Assembly (NCBI RefSeq): GCF_024199945.1
Contig: NZ_JANADP010000001.1
Coordinates: 4,836,001 to 4,900,000 of the forward strand
DNA from: Bradyrhizobium sp. CCGUVB4N
GTDB taxonomy: Bacteria; Pseudomonadota; Alphaproteobacteria; Rhizobiales; Xanthobacteraceae
DNA length: 64,000 nt
Direction of reading: 5' to 3'
The notes under the pieces are model-generated. The model was not told the origin of the DNA. It saw only the letters and a program-made list of their open reading frames with translations, and made no database searches. The translations under genes and the position numbers were made by a program. Position 1 is the stretch's first letter, and the number at the start of each line of letters is the position of its first letter. Positions 36,159-43,143 of the stretch are shown here, one piece after another.

Positions 36159-36422
36159 ATGAAGGCGAGGTTCTTGCGGTTTGCGGGTGTGACCAGCCGG
36201 GCGCGTCGCGCCTCGACGGTCGGGCTGTTCCTGACGCTGTTCGCCACCGCCGCGAGTGCGCAGCAGGGCACGCCGGAGCAGCGCCGGGCCTGCACCCCCG
36301 ACGTCTACCGGCTCTGCGCTGGTGAAATCCCGAACGTCCGTGCCATCACGGCCTGCCTGCGCCGTAACCGCTCAAGCTTGAGCGAGGCTTGCCGCACCGT
36401 GTTCGACCAGGCAGGCGGCTGA
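36159..36422 (+). CDS. Small secreted cysteine-rich repeat protein
   Basis: 87 residues. A twin-arginine-free signal peptide ends at ATAASA-QQG (near residue 34). The mature part has four cysteines in the pattern RRACTPDVYRLCAGEIPNV ... ITACLRRNRSSLS ... EACR, matching the GLG1-type cysteine-rich repeat found in many small alphaproteobacterial periplasmic proteins. Two disulfides are likely. Function unknown. An imperfect hairpin (ggatttg-tgcgc / gcgc-aaatcc, 36434-36476) follows the stop and may terminate transcription. Confidence 0.65.
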   Translation: MKARFLRFAGVTSRARRASTVGLFLTLFATAASAQQGTPEQRRACTPDVYRLCAGEIPNVRAITACLRRNRSSLSEACRTVFDQAGG

Positions 36423-36659
36423 CGGCCCCCTGTGGATTTGTGCGCAGCAAGTACTTTGCGCGGTCAGCGCAAATCCGTCAGGCCCGGCCTGTTGATATGC
36501 TGCGGAGAAGCTGTTGAAAGGCGGATATCCGACGCAATTCCGAAAGGTCGTCGAATCATATCTGTCAGATTTATGAAGCAGTTTCGTCTGGCAGCAAAAC
36601 CATCTGATTTGTCGGAGCCTCGTGGCCCGCACGACTGGATCTCGTTTCGGCAAGCCGAT

Positions 36660-37802
36660 CTAGCGCTTGCCGAACCATTCCTCGTAGATCCTCTGATACC
36701 TGTCGTTCTCGCGTAGCCCCAAGAGGGCTTCGTTGACCTGCTTGCGCAACGGGCTGCCTGTCGGAAAGACGATGCCGTAATCTTCCTTGTGGAACACCTC
36801 GCCGACGGTCCGCGCCGATCCCCGGCCATCGTGGGTCGTGTAGTAAAGCAGCGCGGGTGCATCGAACACGACCGCGTCGATCTCGTGGTTCAACAGGGCA
36901 TTGTAGAGGTCGTCGACCTTCTCAAACTCGACCATCTGAGCCTTGACCTCGTTCAGATAGGCGGTCGCGGTGCTTCCTCGCGTCGTGCCGACGGTCTTGC
37001 CCACGAGATCCTGCGGCCCGTTAATCGGTCCCTTGATCTGTTGCACGGTCAGTGAAGCCGTCAGCTGCGCCGTATAGAAGGCAACGAACACGACGCCCGT
37101 GAACATCCACAGCACGGCGACGATCCGCGCCATCCAATGCCGTGGCATTTGATCCGCCTGGGTGGCCAGCGTGCCTGCCGCCCAGAACATCGCATGGAAG
37201 ATTCCCGGGAAATAGTTCCTGGTTGGAATGATCCCGCTGTGATGCGTGCGCTCGACCAGGAACATCAGGTGCGCCGGCACGAGGATCAGGAGAAGCGCGA
37301 TGCCGAGCCAGACCAGCAGGGTGCGCGAGAAGAACAGTTGCGCCAGCTCGCGCAGCGGATTGGCCTCGACATTCACGGCCGTGCCGCGAACAAGAATCTG
37401 CAGGCCGGAGTTCATGATCGGCTGAGAGAAGTCGAATCTGTCTTCCCGCTCCGACGTGATCGAGATGGCTGCGATGGCGAGATCGGCCTGTCCATGTCCC
37501 ACGGCATCGAGCAATTCGCGCACATCGGGCAACACGACGTATTCGGTCTCGCGGTTCAGTTGTCTGCCAATGCTGTTCCAGAGCTCGATACTGAAGCCGG
37601 TCAGCGTGCCGTTCTTCTCGACGACCATGGGCGGCACGATGCGGGTCGCCACCCGGAGTTTGGCGGTCTCGGCCTGAGCCGCCGACGAGGTCATGCAGAC
37701 GAGCAGTGCCAATACCAGCCCGCGCACGACATTGGCTACGACCGACCAGGGCAGCCGATCGCTTCGAGCGCGAGAGCTGGTCGCCGGTTGCGGACGAGGC
37801 AT
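36660..37802 (-). CDS. Ionotropic glutamate receptor-like ligand-gated channel (GluR0-type architecture)
   Basis: 380 residues. Signal peptide to about residue 44. The first lobe of an SBP3-type binding domain (45-155) has LTGFSIELWNSIGRQL and the ligand-contact SITSEREDRFDFSQP. A helix follows at about 160-182 (LLVWLGIALLLILVPAHLMF), then a re-entrant pore segment at about 199-216 (GIFHAMFWAAGTLATQADQ), then a second helix at about 222-248 with FYTAQLTASLTV. The second binding lobe (260-380) has DAVVFDAPALLYY. This S1-M-P-M-S2 order is that of bacterial glutamate receptor channels. The potassium filter TVGYG is absent. The helix motif YTAQLTASLTV recalls SYTANLAAF of animal receptors. The start at 37802 gives a proper signal peptide; 37925 is the longest frame. 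Ligand and ion are unknown. Confidence 0.8.
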   Translation of the reverse strand: MPRPQPATSSRARSDRLPWSVVANVVRGLVLALLVCMTSSAAQAETAKLRVATRIVPPMVVEKNGTLTGFSIELWNSIGRQLNRETEYVVLPDVRELLDAVGHGQADLAIAAISITSEREDRFDFSQPIMNSGLQILVRGTAVNVEANPLRELAQLFFSRTLLVWLGIALLLILVPAHLMFLVERTHHSGIIPTRNYFPGIFHAMFWAAGTLATQADQMPRHWMARIVAVLWMFTGVVFVAFYTAQLTASLTVQQIKGPINGPQDLVGKTVGTTRGSTATAYLNEVKAQMVEFEKVDDLYNALLNHEIDAVVFDAPALLYYTTHDGRGSARTVGEVFHKEDYGIVFPTGSPLRKQVNEALLGLRENDRYQRIYEEWFGKR

Positions 37803-38232
37803 CGATGGGTTTCCCGGTCTCGAACCGCGCTGGCGGCGGACGCTTGAGGACAGTCCCGTTCCGGATTGATGGCGCAGTCCCGTACAAAACACCATCCCTC
37901 GTGTTGGCCGTCGGGCAAAGCACACCGCGCCCCCGTCAATCCACGCCCGGCAACATATTCGCCTTTACGGAAATTCTGATTTGACGCATTCCTCCTCCAC
38001 CTCACCCCCGGTCAGAGAGGGCGTGACGGTTGGGAGACGGCCGCGCGCCACACCGCCATATCCTGTTCCGGGTCCGCAAGGACTTTCCGTAAAATTGCAA
38101 CCCGCGCGTGCAAGAAGTCTTGATCCGCGGTCATCTAGAGGTGATGGCGCGCCTTGAACGCAGCCCCGGGCGACAGCGACTAACCCTCCGAGTGCATCAG
38201 GATCAGTGGAACGTGATTGAGCTTCCCCCTTG
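37803..38232. other. Divergent intergenic region, channel gene / PspA operon
   Basis: About 430 bases before the inverted repeat at 38233. It must hold promoters in both directions. I find no convincing -35/-10 pair; TTGAAC (38154-38159) with GACTAA 18 bases on is the best weak candidate toward the PspA operon. TGGAACGTGATTGAGC at 38207 resembles a sigma-54 element, but the GG-GC spacing is one base too long. No small ORF with a good ribosome site is seen. Confidence 0.4.
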
Positions 38233-38262
38233 TAAAGCACCAAAATGGTGCTTTAGTGCTTT
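38233..38262. promoter_or_regulatory. NtrC-box-like inverted repeat plus direct repeat before the PspA-fusion gene
   Basis: TAAAGCACCA-aaa-TGGTGCTTTA is a perfect 10-bp inverted repeat (38233-38255). The right half GTGCTTT recurs one base later (38256-38262), giving three half-sites. The core AGCACC-N5-GGTGCT (38236-38252) fits the enterobacterial and rhizobial NtrC consensus TGCACC-N5-GGTGCA except at the outermost bases. It ends 12 bases before the ATG at 38265, a position suited to repression rather than enhancer-type activation. Confidence 0.55.
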
Positions 38263-38264
38263 CC

Positions 38265-39419
38265 ATGAGCCCGTCGCCCCGACATGCGCCATCGGCGCTG
38301 CGTTACAGGCTAGCCCCTGACCCGGCCGCCAAGGCCGCGATGGAGGCGACGTTTGGGGCTTATGACCGCATGATGGAGATCCTCGACGAGGTCGCGCGGA
38401 CCCATAATGTGGGCTCCAACGTCGTGCTTCTGCATGCCCATGCCTATGAGCCGATCCGCAAGGAGACCGCGCTGCCGTCGCGGCTGGTGACGCTGGGCCT
38501 GCGCGACCGCGCCGACTATCGCGCGGCACAAGGCCGCCGCCTGCCGCTCGACGACAAGCTCGCCAAGATCAAAGGCCCGGCCACGATTTCGATATCGACC
38601 GTACAGGGACGCTTCAGCGTGCCCTTCGACTACGCCGGCTACGCGGAGGGCTGGGGCCAGAGCGTGCCCGCGCACCTGATCCGCACCGACGACGGTTTCG
38701 AGGTTCACTACGGCGTCACGCCGAACAGTCTGCCAGAGGAGGAGAACGCTATGGATACCATCGCTGCCGCTCCCGAAAATTTCCTGTCCCGGGTCGGACG
38801 TCTGATCGCCGGCATCGCCTATGACGCGATCGAGCAGGCGGAAGGCAACAACAAGCTGAAAGTGGTCGGCCAGGCCATCCGCGAGATCGAGCGCGCCGAA
38901 AGCGAGGCGCGCGATGCGCTCGCGGCCGCGCGCGCCGAGGAATATCGCCTCAATGCGCGCCGCACCGAGATCGAACGCGAGATGACCGATCTCGCCGCCA
39001 AGATCGAGGGTGCGATCGCAGATGGCCGCGACGATCTTGCCCGCGCTGGCATCGCGCGGCAGATGGACCTGGAAGCGCAATTCGAGGTGCTTTCGCGCGC
39101 CATCGACGAGAACAACGAGAAGATCGAGCAATGCGTGACGTCGCTGCGTGCGGTGCTCTCGGCGCTCCAGGATGCCGAGCAGCGGCGCGTCGATTTGGAG
39201 AAGAGCGAGGCGGCGGCCAGCCACCAGGCCTCGACCTCGCCCCGCAAACGTGGCGGCACGTCCGCGGCGGGCAAGGCGTTGCGCGCGGGCAGGGCAGTGG
39301 CCCGCGTCACCGGCGTGCCGCCGGGCATTCCTTATTCCAGCGACATCGACGAGCTCAGCGCGTTGCATCGCAACAAGGAGATTGCGGCGAGGCTCGCGCG
39401 GTTGAAGTCGCGCTCCTGA
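38265..39419 (+). CDS. Fusion of a TnpB N-terminal-like domain with PspA/IM30
   Basis: 384 residues in one open frame. Residues 11-150 resemble the N-terminal half of TnpB (IS605/IS1341 OrfB). There is an opening strand and helix, ALRYRLAPDPAAKAAMEATF. A helical middle follows with LPSRLVTLGLRDRADYRAA, which corresponds to the LSAQxA...ADAY stretch. The beta hairpin TISISTVQGRFSVPF corresponds to VSIWTVxGRLxVPF of TnpB. No RuvC motifs or zinc ribbon follow. Residues 163-384 are a PspA coiled coil (NKLKVVGQAIREIERAESEA, GRDDLARAGIARQMDLEAQF). The start at 38265 has no Shine-Dalgarno, while the internal ATG at 38751 has AGGAGG 8 bases upstream and would give a normal 222-residue PspA. It is the first gene of an operon with YqiJ-like and flotillin genes. 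Confidence 0.7.
   Translation: MSPSPRHAPSALRYRLAPDPAAKAAMEATFGAYDRMMEILDEVARTHNVGSNVVLLHAHAYEPIRKETALPSRLVTLGLRDRADYRAAQGRRLPLDDKLAKIKGPATISISTVQGRFSVPFDYAGYAEGWGQSVPAHLIRTDDGFEVHYGVTPNSLPEEENAMDTIAAAPENFLSRVGRLIAGIAYDAIEQAEGNNKLKVVGQAIREIERAESEARDALAAARAEEYRLNARRTEIEREMTDLAAKIEGAIADGRDDLARAGIARQMDLEAQFEVLSRAIDENNEKIEQCVTSLRAVLSALQDAEQRRVDLEKSEAAASHQASTSPRKRGGTSAAGKALRAGRAVARVTGVPPGIPYSSDIDELSALHRNKEIAARLARLKSRS
38737..38753 (+). promoter_or_regulatory. Perfect Shine-Dalgarno and internal start for a PspA-only product
   Basis: AGGAGG at 38737-38742 is followed after 8 bases by ATG (38751-38753) in the same frame as the fusion gene. The encoded product MDTIAAAPENFLSRVGRLI... is 222 residues, the usual length of PspA. 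This is the strongest ribosome binding site in the locus and suggests that free PspA is made besides, or instead of, the fusion. Confidence 0.6.
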
Positions 39420-39429
39420 GGTTCGTGTC

Positions 39430-40098
39430 ATGAGCGCATTGCTCGAACACGTCATGTCGCCCGAGGTCAGGCCGTTCGCGATCGCCGCGGCCATGATCCT
39501 CATCGTCGGCACGCTCGAAGTGGTCACGATGCTGGTCGGAGCCTCGCTCAGCGAGATGCTCGGCACCAGCGTCGATTTCAGCCATCCCAGCGACAACGGC
39601 GTGATCAACGCCATCTCCTGGATCAATGTCGGCGGCGTGCCGCTGCTGATCTTCCTGCTGCTGGCGCTCGGCGCCTTTTCCATCACCGGCTTCCTGATCC
39701 AGGATGTCGCGCGGATGGTGGCCGGTCCCTTGCCGGCCTCGATCGCTTCACTCGCGGCGGTCGTCGTCTCGGTCCCGCTGGTGCGGGGGGCGAGCCGCGG
39801 CATCGCCCGGATCATTCCCAAGGACGAGAGCTATGTTGTCGGCCTCGGCGATCTCGTCGGCCGCGTCGGTGAGGTCGTGGTTGGTCCCCTCGACCAGGGA
39901 CCGCCCGGCCGCGTCAGCGTCGCCGACGTGCACGGCAACAGGCATTTTGTACTGGCGGTCGCCGCACCCGACTCGGCGCCATTGCCGCAGGGGACCCTCG
40001 TCCTCCTGGTTGATCGCGTCGACACCCGTTTCGTCGCGGTGAAGGCCGACGATGAACTCAAACCGACCAAACCCACTCTAAGCCAGCAAGTCCATTAG
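39430..40098 (+). CDS. YqiJ-like membrane protein with C-terminal OB-fold
   Basis: 222 residues. Three hydrophobic helices (about 18-40, 72-98 and 100-120) precede a soluble OB-fold-like domain (GDLVGRVGEVVVGPLDQ, PQGTLVLLVDRVDTRFVAV), an NfeD-type arrangement. E. coli YqiJ has the same layout and always precedes a flotillin. It starts 10 bases after the PspA gene and ends 11 bases before the flotillin gene, so all three are one operon. Inferred role: anchor or partner of the flotillin assembly in membrane quality control. Confidence 0.78.
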   Translation: MSALLEHVMSPEVRPFAIAAAMILIVGTLEVVTMLVGASLSEMLGTSVDFSHPSDNGVINAISWINVGGVPLLIFLLLALGAFSITGFLIQDVARMVAGPLPASIASLAAVVVSVPLVRGASRGIARIIPKDESYVVGLGDLVGRVGEVVVGPLDQGPPGRVSVADVHGNRHFVLAVAAPDSAPLPQGTLVLLVDRVDTRFVAVKADDELKPTKPTLSQQVH

Positions 40099-40109
40099 CG
40101 GAGAAAGTC

Positions 40110-41819
40110 ATGTTCGACATCGCAGTCCCGGCCATGATCGGCGTCGCGCTGATCGTTGTCCTCGGGATCATCTTCACCATCCTCTATAAGCGCGCCACGC
40201 GCGACGAGGCGTTCGTGCGCACCGGCCTCGGCGGCAAGAAGGTCGTGCTCGACGGCGGCGCCATGATCCTGCCGATCTTTCACTCCTATGGCAGCATCAA
40301 CCTGAAGACGCTGCGGCTGACCGTCGAGCGCAAGGAGCGGGAATCGCTCATCACCAAGGACCGTTTGCGCGTCGACATCGTCGCTGAGTTCTACGTCCGC
40401 GTCCGGCCCGACGAGGAGAGCATCGCGCTGGCGAGCCAGACGCTGGGTGCGCTGACCAACGATGCCGAAGCGCTGCGCAACCAGGTCGAGGCCAAATTCG
40501 TCGACGGCCTGCGCTCGGTCGCGGCGACCATGACCATTCTGGAGCTCCAGGAAAAGCGTTCGGACTTCGTCAAGCACGTACAATCGACCGTGGAGTCCGA
40601 CGTCAAGTCGAACGGCCTCGAACTGGAGTCGGTGTCCCTGACCAAGCTGGACCAGACCGACGTCAAGTTCTTCAACCCGGAAAACTTCTTCGACGCCGAA
40701 GGTTTGACCCAACTGAAGACCATTACCGAAACCCGACGGCGCGACCGTAACGCCATCGTGCGCGACAACGAGGTGGCGATCGCCCAGAAAGACCTCGAGG
40801 CACGGCAGCAGACCCTGACGATCGAGCGGACCAAGAAGGAGGCCGAGCTGTCGCAGGAGCGCGACATCGCCAACAAGACCGCGAGCACCCGCGCGGAAGT
40901 CGCGACCGCCACGCAGACCGCGCGCCTGACCGAGGAGAATGCCCGCATCGACACCGATCGGGCCGTCGCGGAAAAGGAGGCGGGAGCCAAGCAGGTCAAG
41001 GAAACCGCGGTCATCGAGTCGGACCTCGCCATCAACAAGCGCAAGACCGACGCCCAGCGCGAGATCCAGATCGCCACCCAGGAGAACGAGATCCAGATCG
41101 CGTCCAAGAGCAAGCAGACCTCGGAGGCCGTGGCCGAAGCCAAGACTGCGGAAGCGCTGGCCGTCTCCGCAGAGGAAAAGGTCGTCACCGCACGCGCGGT
41201 CGAGGTCGCCGATCGCGCCCGCCTGACCCAGGTGCTCGCCGCGCGCACGGAAGCCGAGCGCAAATCGACCGAGCTGATCGTCGCCGCCGAAGCCGAGAAG
41301 AAGGCATCGCTCGACCGCGCCGAGGCCGTCAAGACGCTGGCCACGGCCGAAGCCGAGTCCAACAAGATCAAGGCGGTCGGCGTCCGCAACATCGGTGAGG
41401 CCGAGGCTGCCGTCATCACCATGAAGAACGAGGCGCAGAACAAGCTCGGCGCCAACGTCATCGATTTCGAGATCGCCAAGAAGCGGATCGAGACGATGCC
41501 GTCGGCGCTGGCCGAGATGGTCAGACCGATCGCCAACCTCAAGGACGTCCGTATCCTGCATACCGGCGGCGCTTTTGGCGGCAATGGTAATGGCGCTGCG
41601 GGCGGCGGCGTCGGCTTCGGTGAGGGGCTCGCCGGCGAGCTTCTCAAGGTTCACGCGCTGCGTCCGATGATCGACGAGATCCTGCGCCAGAGCGGTTTTG
41701 CGCCGGGCGATGATCCCGTGAAGGCGCTGGTCGGCGCCGTGACCGGCAAGGCCAATGGTGCTGCGGTCGCACCGGCGACCGTGCCTGCGCCGGAGAAAGC
41801 AAACACCGCCGATCTATGA
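40110..41819 (+). CDS. Flotillin family protein (YqiK-like)
   Basis: 569 residues. An N-terminal membrane helix (IAVPAMIGVALIVVLGIIFTIL) is followed by the SPFH domain (GKKVVLDGGAMILPIFHSYG, RLRVDIVAEFYVRVRPDEES) and a long Ala/Glu-rich coiled coil (about residues 195-440) with many AEAxxxK repeats. It ends in a Gly-rich stretch (GAFGGNGNGAAGGGVGFG) and a short C-terminal helix. Flotillins oligomerise on the inner membrane and organise membrane microdomains. It is the third gene of the PspA-YqiJ-flotillin operon and is followed by a stem-loop at 41862. Confidence 0.9.
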   Translation: MFDIAVPAMIGVALIVVLGIIFTILYKRATRDEAFVRTGLGGKKVVLDGGAMILPIFHSYGSINLKTLRLTVERKERESLITKDRLRVDIVAEFYVRVRPDEESIALASQTLGALTNDAEALRNQVEAKFVDGLRSVAATMTILELQEKRSDFVKHVQSTVESDVKSNGLELESVSLTKLDQTDVKFFNPENFFDAEGLTQLKTITETRRRDRNAIVRDNEVAIAQKDLEARQQTLTIERTKKEAELSQERDIANKTASTRAEVATATQTARLTEENARIDTDRAVAEKEAGAKQVKETAVIESDLAINKRKTDAQREIQIATQENEIQIASKSKQTSEAVAEAKTAEALAVSAEEKVVTARAVEVADRARLTQVLAARTEAERKSTELIVAAEAEKKASLDRAEAVKTLATAEAESNKIKAVGVRNIGEAEAAVITMKNEAQNKLGANVIDFEIAKKRIETMPSALAEMVRPIANLKDVRILHTGGAFGGNGNGAAGGGVGFGEGLAGELLKVHALRPMIDEILRQSGFAPGDDPVKALVGAVTGKANGAAVAPATVPAPEKANTADL

Positions 41820-41861
41820 ATGCCGGTTCATTGCTGCTGAGAATTCGAATCGATAAGAACT

Positions 41862-41895
41862 GGCTCGTTGCGCGTCTCGCGTCGTGCAACGAGCC
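41862..41895. terminator. Stem-loop after the flotillin gene
   Basis: ggctcgttgc and gcaacgagcc form a perfect 10-bp stem with a 14-base loop, 43 bases after the stop. There is no T-run, so efficiency as an intrinsic terminator is doubtful; it may protect the 3' end of the mRNA. Confidence 0.45.
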
Positions 41896-42032
41896 GGAGC
41901 GTGGATTGAGGGCGTGTCGAACCTCTCGATCTCGCTCCGGACGAACCCTCCCAGGCAACGCCATCGGTTGCCGCGGCGCCTGCGCCGATCGACGTCAGGC
42001 GCCGGAGCCTGTTTCGATCCGGAGAATTTCAC

Positions 42033-42404
42033 ATGAAGTTTTTTCTGTCTGGACTGGTCGCGATCGGACTTGCGATCGTAGCTACTCCGTCGTCGTTCGC
42101 CGCCGATGCCCGCAACGTCACCGTCGTCAACGAGACCGGTTATGCCATCAAATTCCTCGGCTTCAACGCACCGGACGATGGCCTGGACGAATGGGACAAC
42201 GAGCTGGACAAGGTTTTGCAGAACCAGGCCTCGACCTATGTCGAGTTCGAGGAGGACGATGAGGGCTGCGTCTGGAACATCCGCGTCGACTGGCAGAACT
42301 ATGACGAGTCCGTGCTCTGGAAGAACGTCAACCTCTGCAAGATGACCGCGCTGCGGCTGCGCTACGACCCCGGCACCAAGACCACGTCCTTCATCGCCGA
42401 GTAA
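42033..42404 (+). CDS. Small periplasmic protein of unknown function
   Basis: 123 residues. The signal peptide is MKFFLSGLVAIGLAIVATPS, cut near SSFA-ADA. The mature part is acidic (DEWDNELDKVLQ, YVEFEEDDEGCVW) with two cysteines that may pair (DEGCVWNIRV and VNLCKMTALRLRY). NVTVVNETGYAIKFLGFN suggests a beta-sandwich-like start, as in small proteins annotated as having a conserved N-V-T-V-V-N element. No enzyme motif is seen. It stands alone between the flotillin operon and tRNA-Asn. Confidence 0.65.
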   Translation: MKFFLSGLVAIGLAIVATPSSFAADARNVTVVNETGYAIKFLGFNAPDDGLDEWDNELDKVLQNQASTYVEFEEDDEGCVWNIRVDWQNYDESVLWKNVNLCKMTALRLRYDPGTKTTSFIAE

Positions 42405-42539
42405 TATCGGCCCGGATGGCCAAGGGGAGGGGCCGGAGAGGCCCTTCCTCGATGCTTTGCTAGGGATGGCGAATTCGTCCTTTGCAAGCGCAACCGGCTT
42501 TGTTATACGCAGCCGCGCGCGAACGACTGGTTCGCCTTT

Positions 42540-42614
42540 TCCTCGGTAGCTCAGCGGTAGAGCATCCGACTGTTAATCGGATGGTCGCTGGTTCGAATCC
42601 AGCCCGGGGAGCCA
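42540..42614 (+). tRNA. tRNA-Asn (GTT)
   Basis: A 75-base cloverleaf. The acceptor stem tcctcgg pairs with ccgggga (one T-G pair), followed by discriminator G and an encoded CCA (42612-42614). The anticodon stem tccga/tcgga holds the loop ctgttaa with anticodon GTT. The T arm reads gctggttcgaatccagc. Confidence 0.95.
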
Positions 42615-42827
42615 AATTCCGCTTCATTTTCAATTGTTTGCCAACGCTCGCTGATGTGACGCACGACGGTGCTCGCTCAATATCTCAGTCGCGTTCCGTC
42701 TGGCCCCCCGCAGAATCGCGATCAAGTGGATGTGTATGGCGGCGGCACCACAGCCACGCCGACGGCGCCAAATCGACTTAATTCAAATCGAGCGTGATCG
42801 GGCCGGCCTCTTACGGAGCTGATTCCC

Positions 42828-43007
42828 ATGCCCGACATCCAGATCGACCGCGTCCGCCTGGCCCCCTCGATTCTGCCGGCCGACATTCCAGAACTGAGCG
42901 ACGATGAGTGCCTGGCCTGTCTCGCCCGTGCGGTCGAGACCCCCGATTCGGCGCGGCTGGACGAAGTCGCGGCCTTGATCGGCCGGCTCGCCGTGGCGAT
43001 CGAATAG
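42828..43007 (+). CDS. Small hypothetical protein, 59 residues
   Basis: ATG with CGGAG 10 bases upstream. The product is MPDIQIDRVRLAPSILPADI then PELSDDECLACLARAVETPD, ending in GRLAVAIE. It is soluble and acidic, with two cysteines three residues apart. The next gene, a Pcm-like methyltransferase, begins 137 bases later. It looks like a real small gene by start context and balanced composition, but no family is recognised. Confidence 0.5.
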   Translation: MPDIQIDRVRLAPSILPADIPELSDDECLACLARAVETPDSARLDEVAALIGRLAVAIE

Positions 43008-43143
43008 GGCATCTCGCCTCCGATACCTGCGTTGCATCGCCATTGCTTCACCGGCCAACGGACGTGTTGCGTTTTCGCGGAGCCTGCTCCAAATATGCCG
43101 CCAACTTTCGTCCGCGGCATCGTCCGCCTTGCAGGGTCCGCAA

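Noticed and set aside
38207..38222. Sigma-54-like element TGGAACGTGATTGAGC before the PspA operon
   Set aside because: The GG and GC doublets are 11 rather than 10 bases apart and the -12 region is off consensus. No PspF-type activator is nearby.
38265..38750. A complete IS605/IS1341-type insertion sequence
   Set aside because: Only the TnpB N-terminal-like half is present. No RuvC motifs, no TnpA and no recognisable left or right ends were found.
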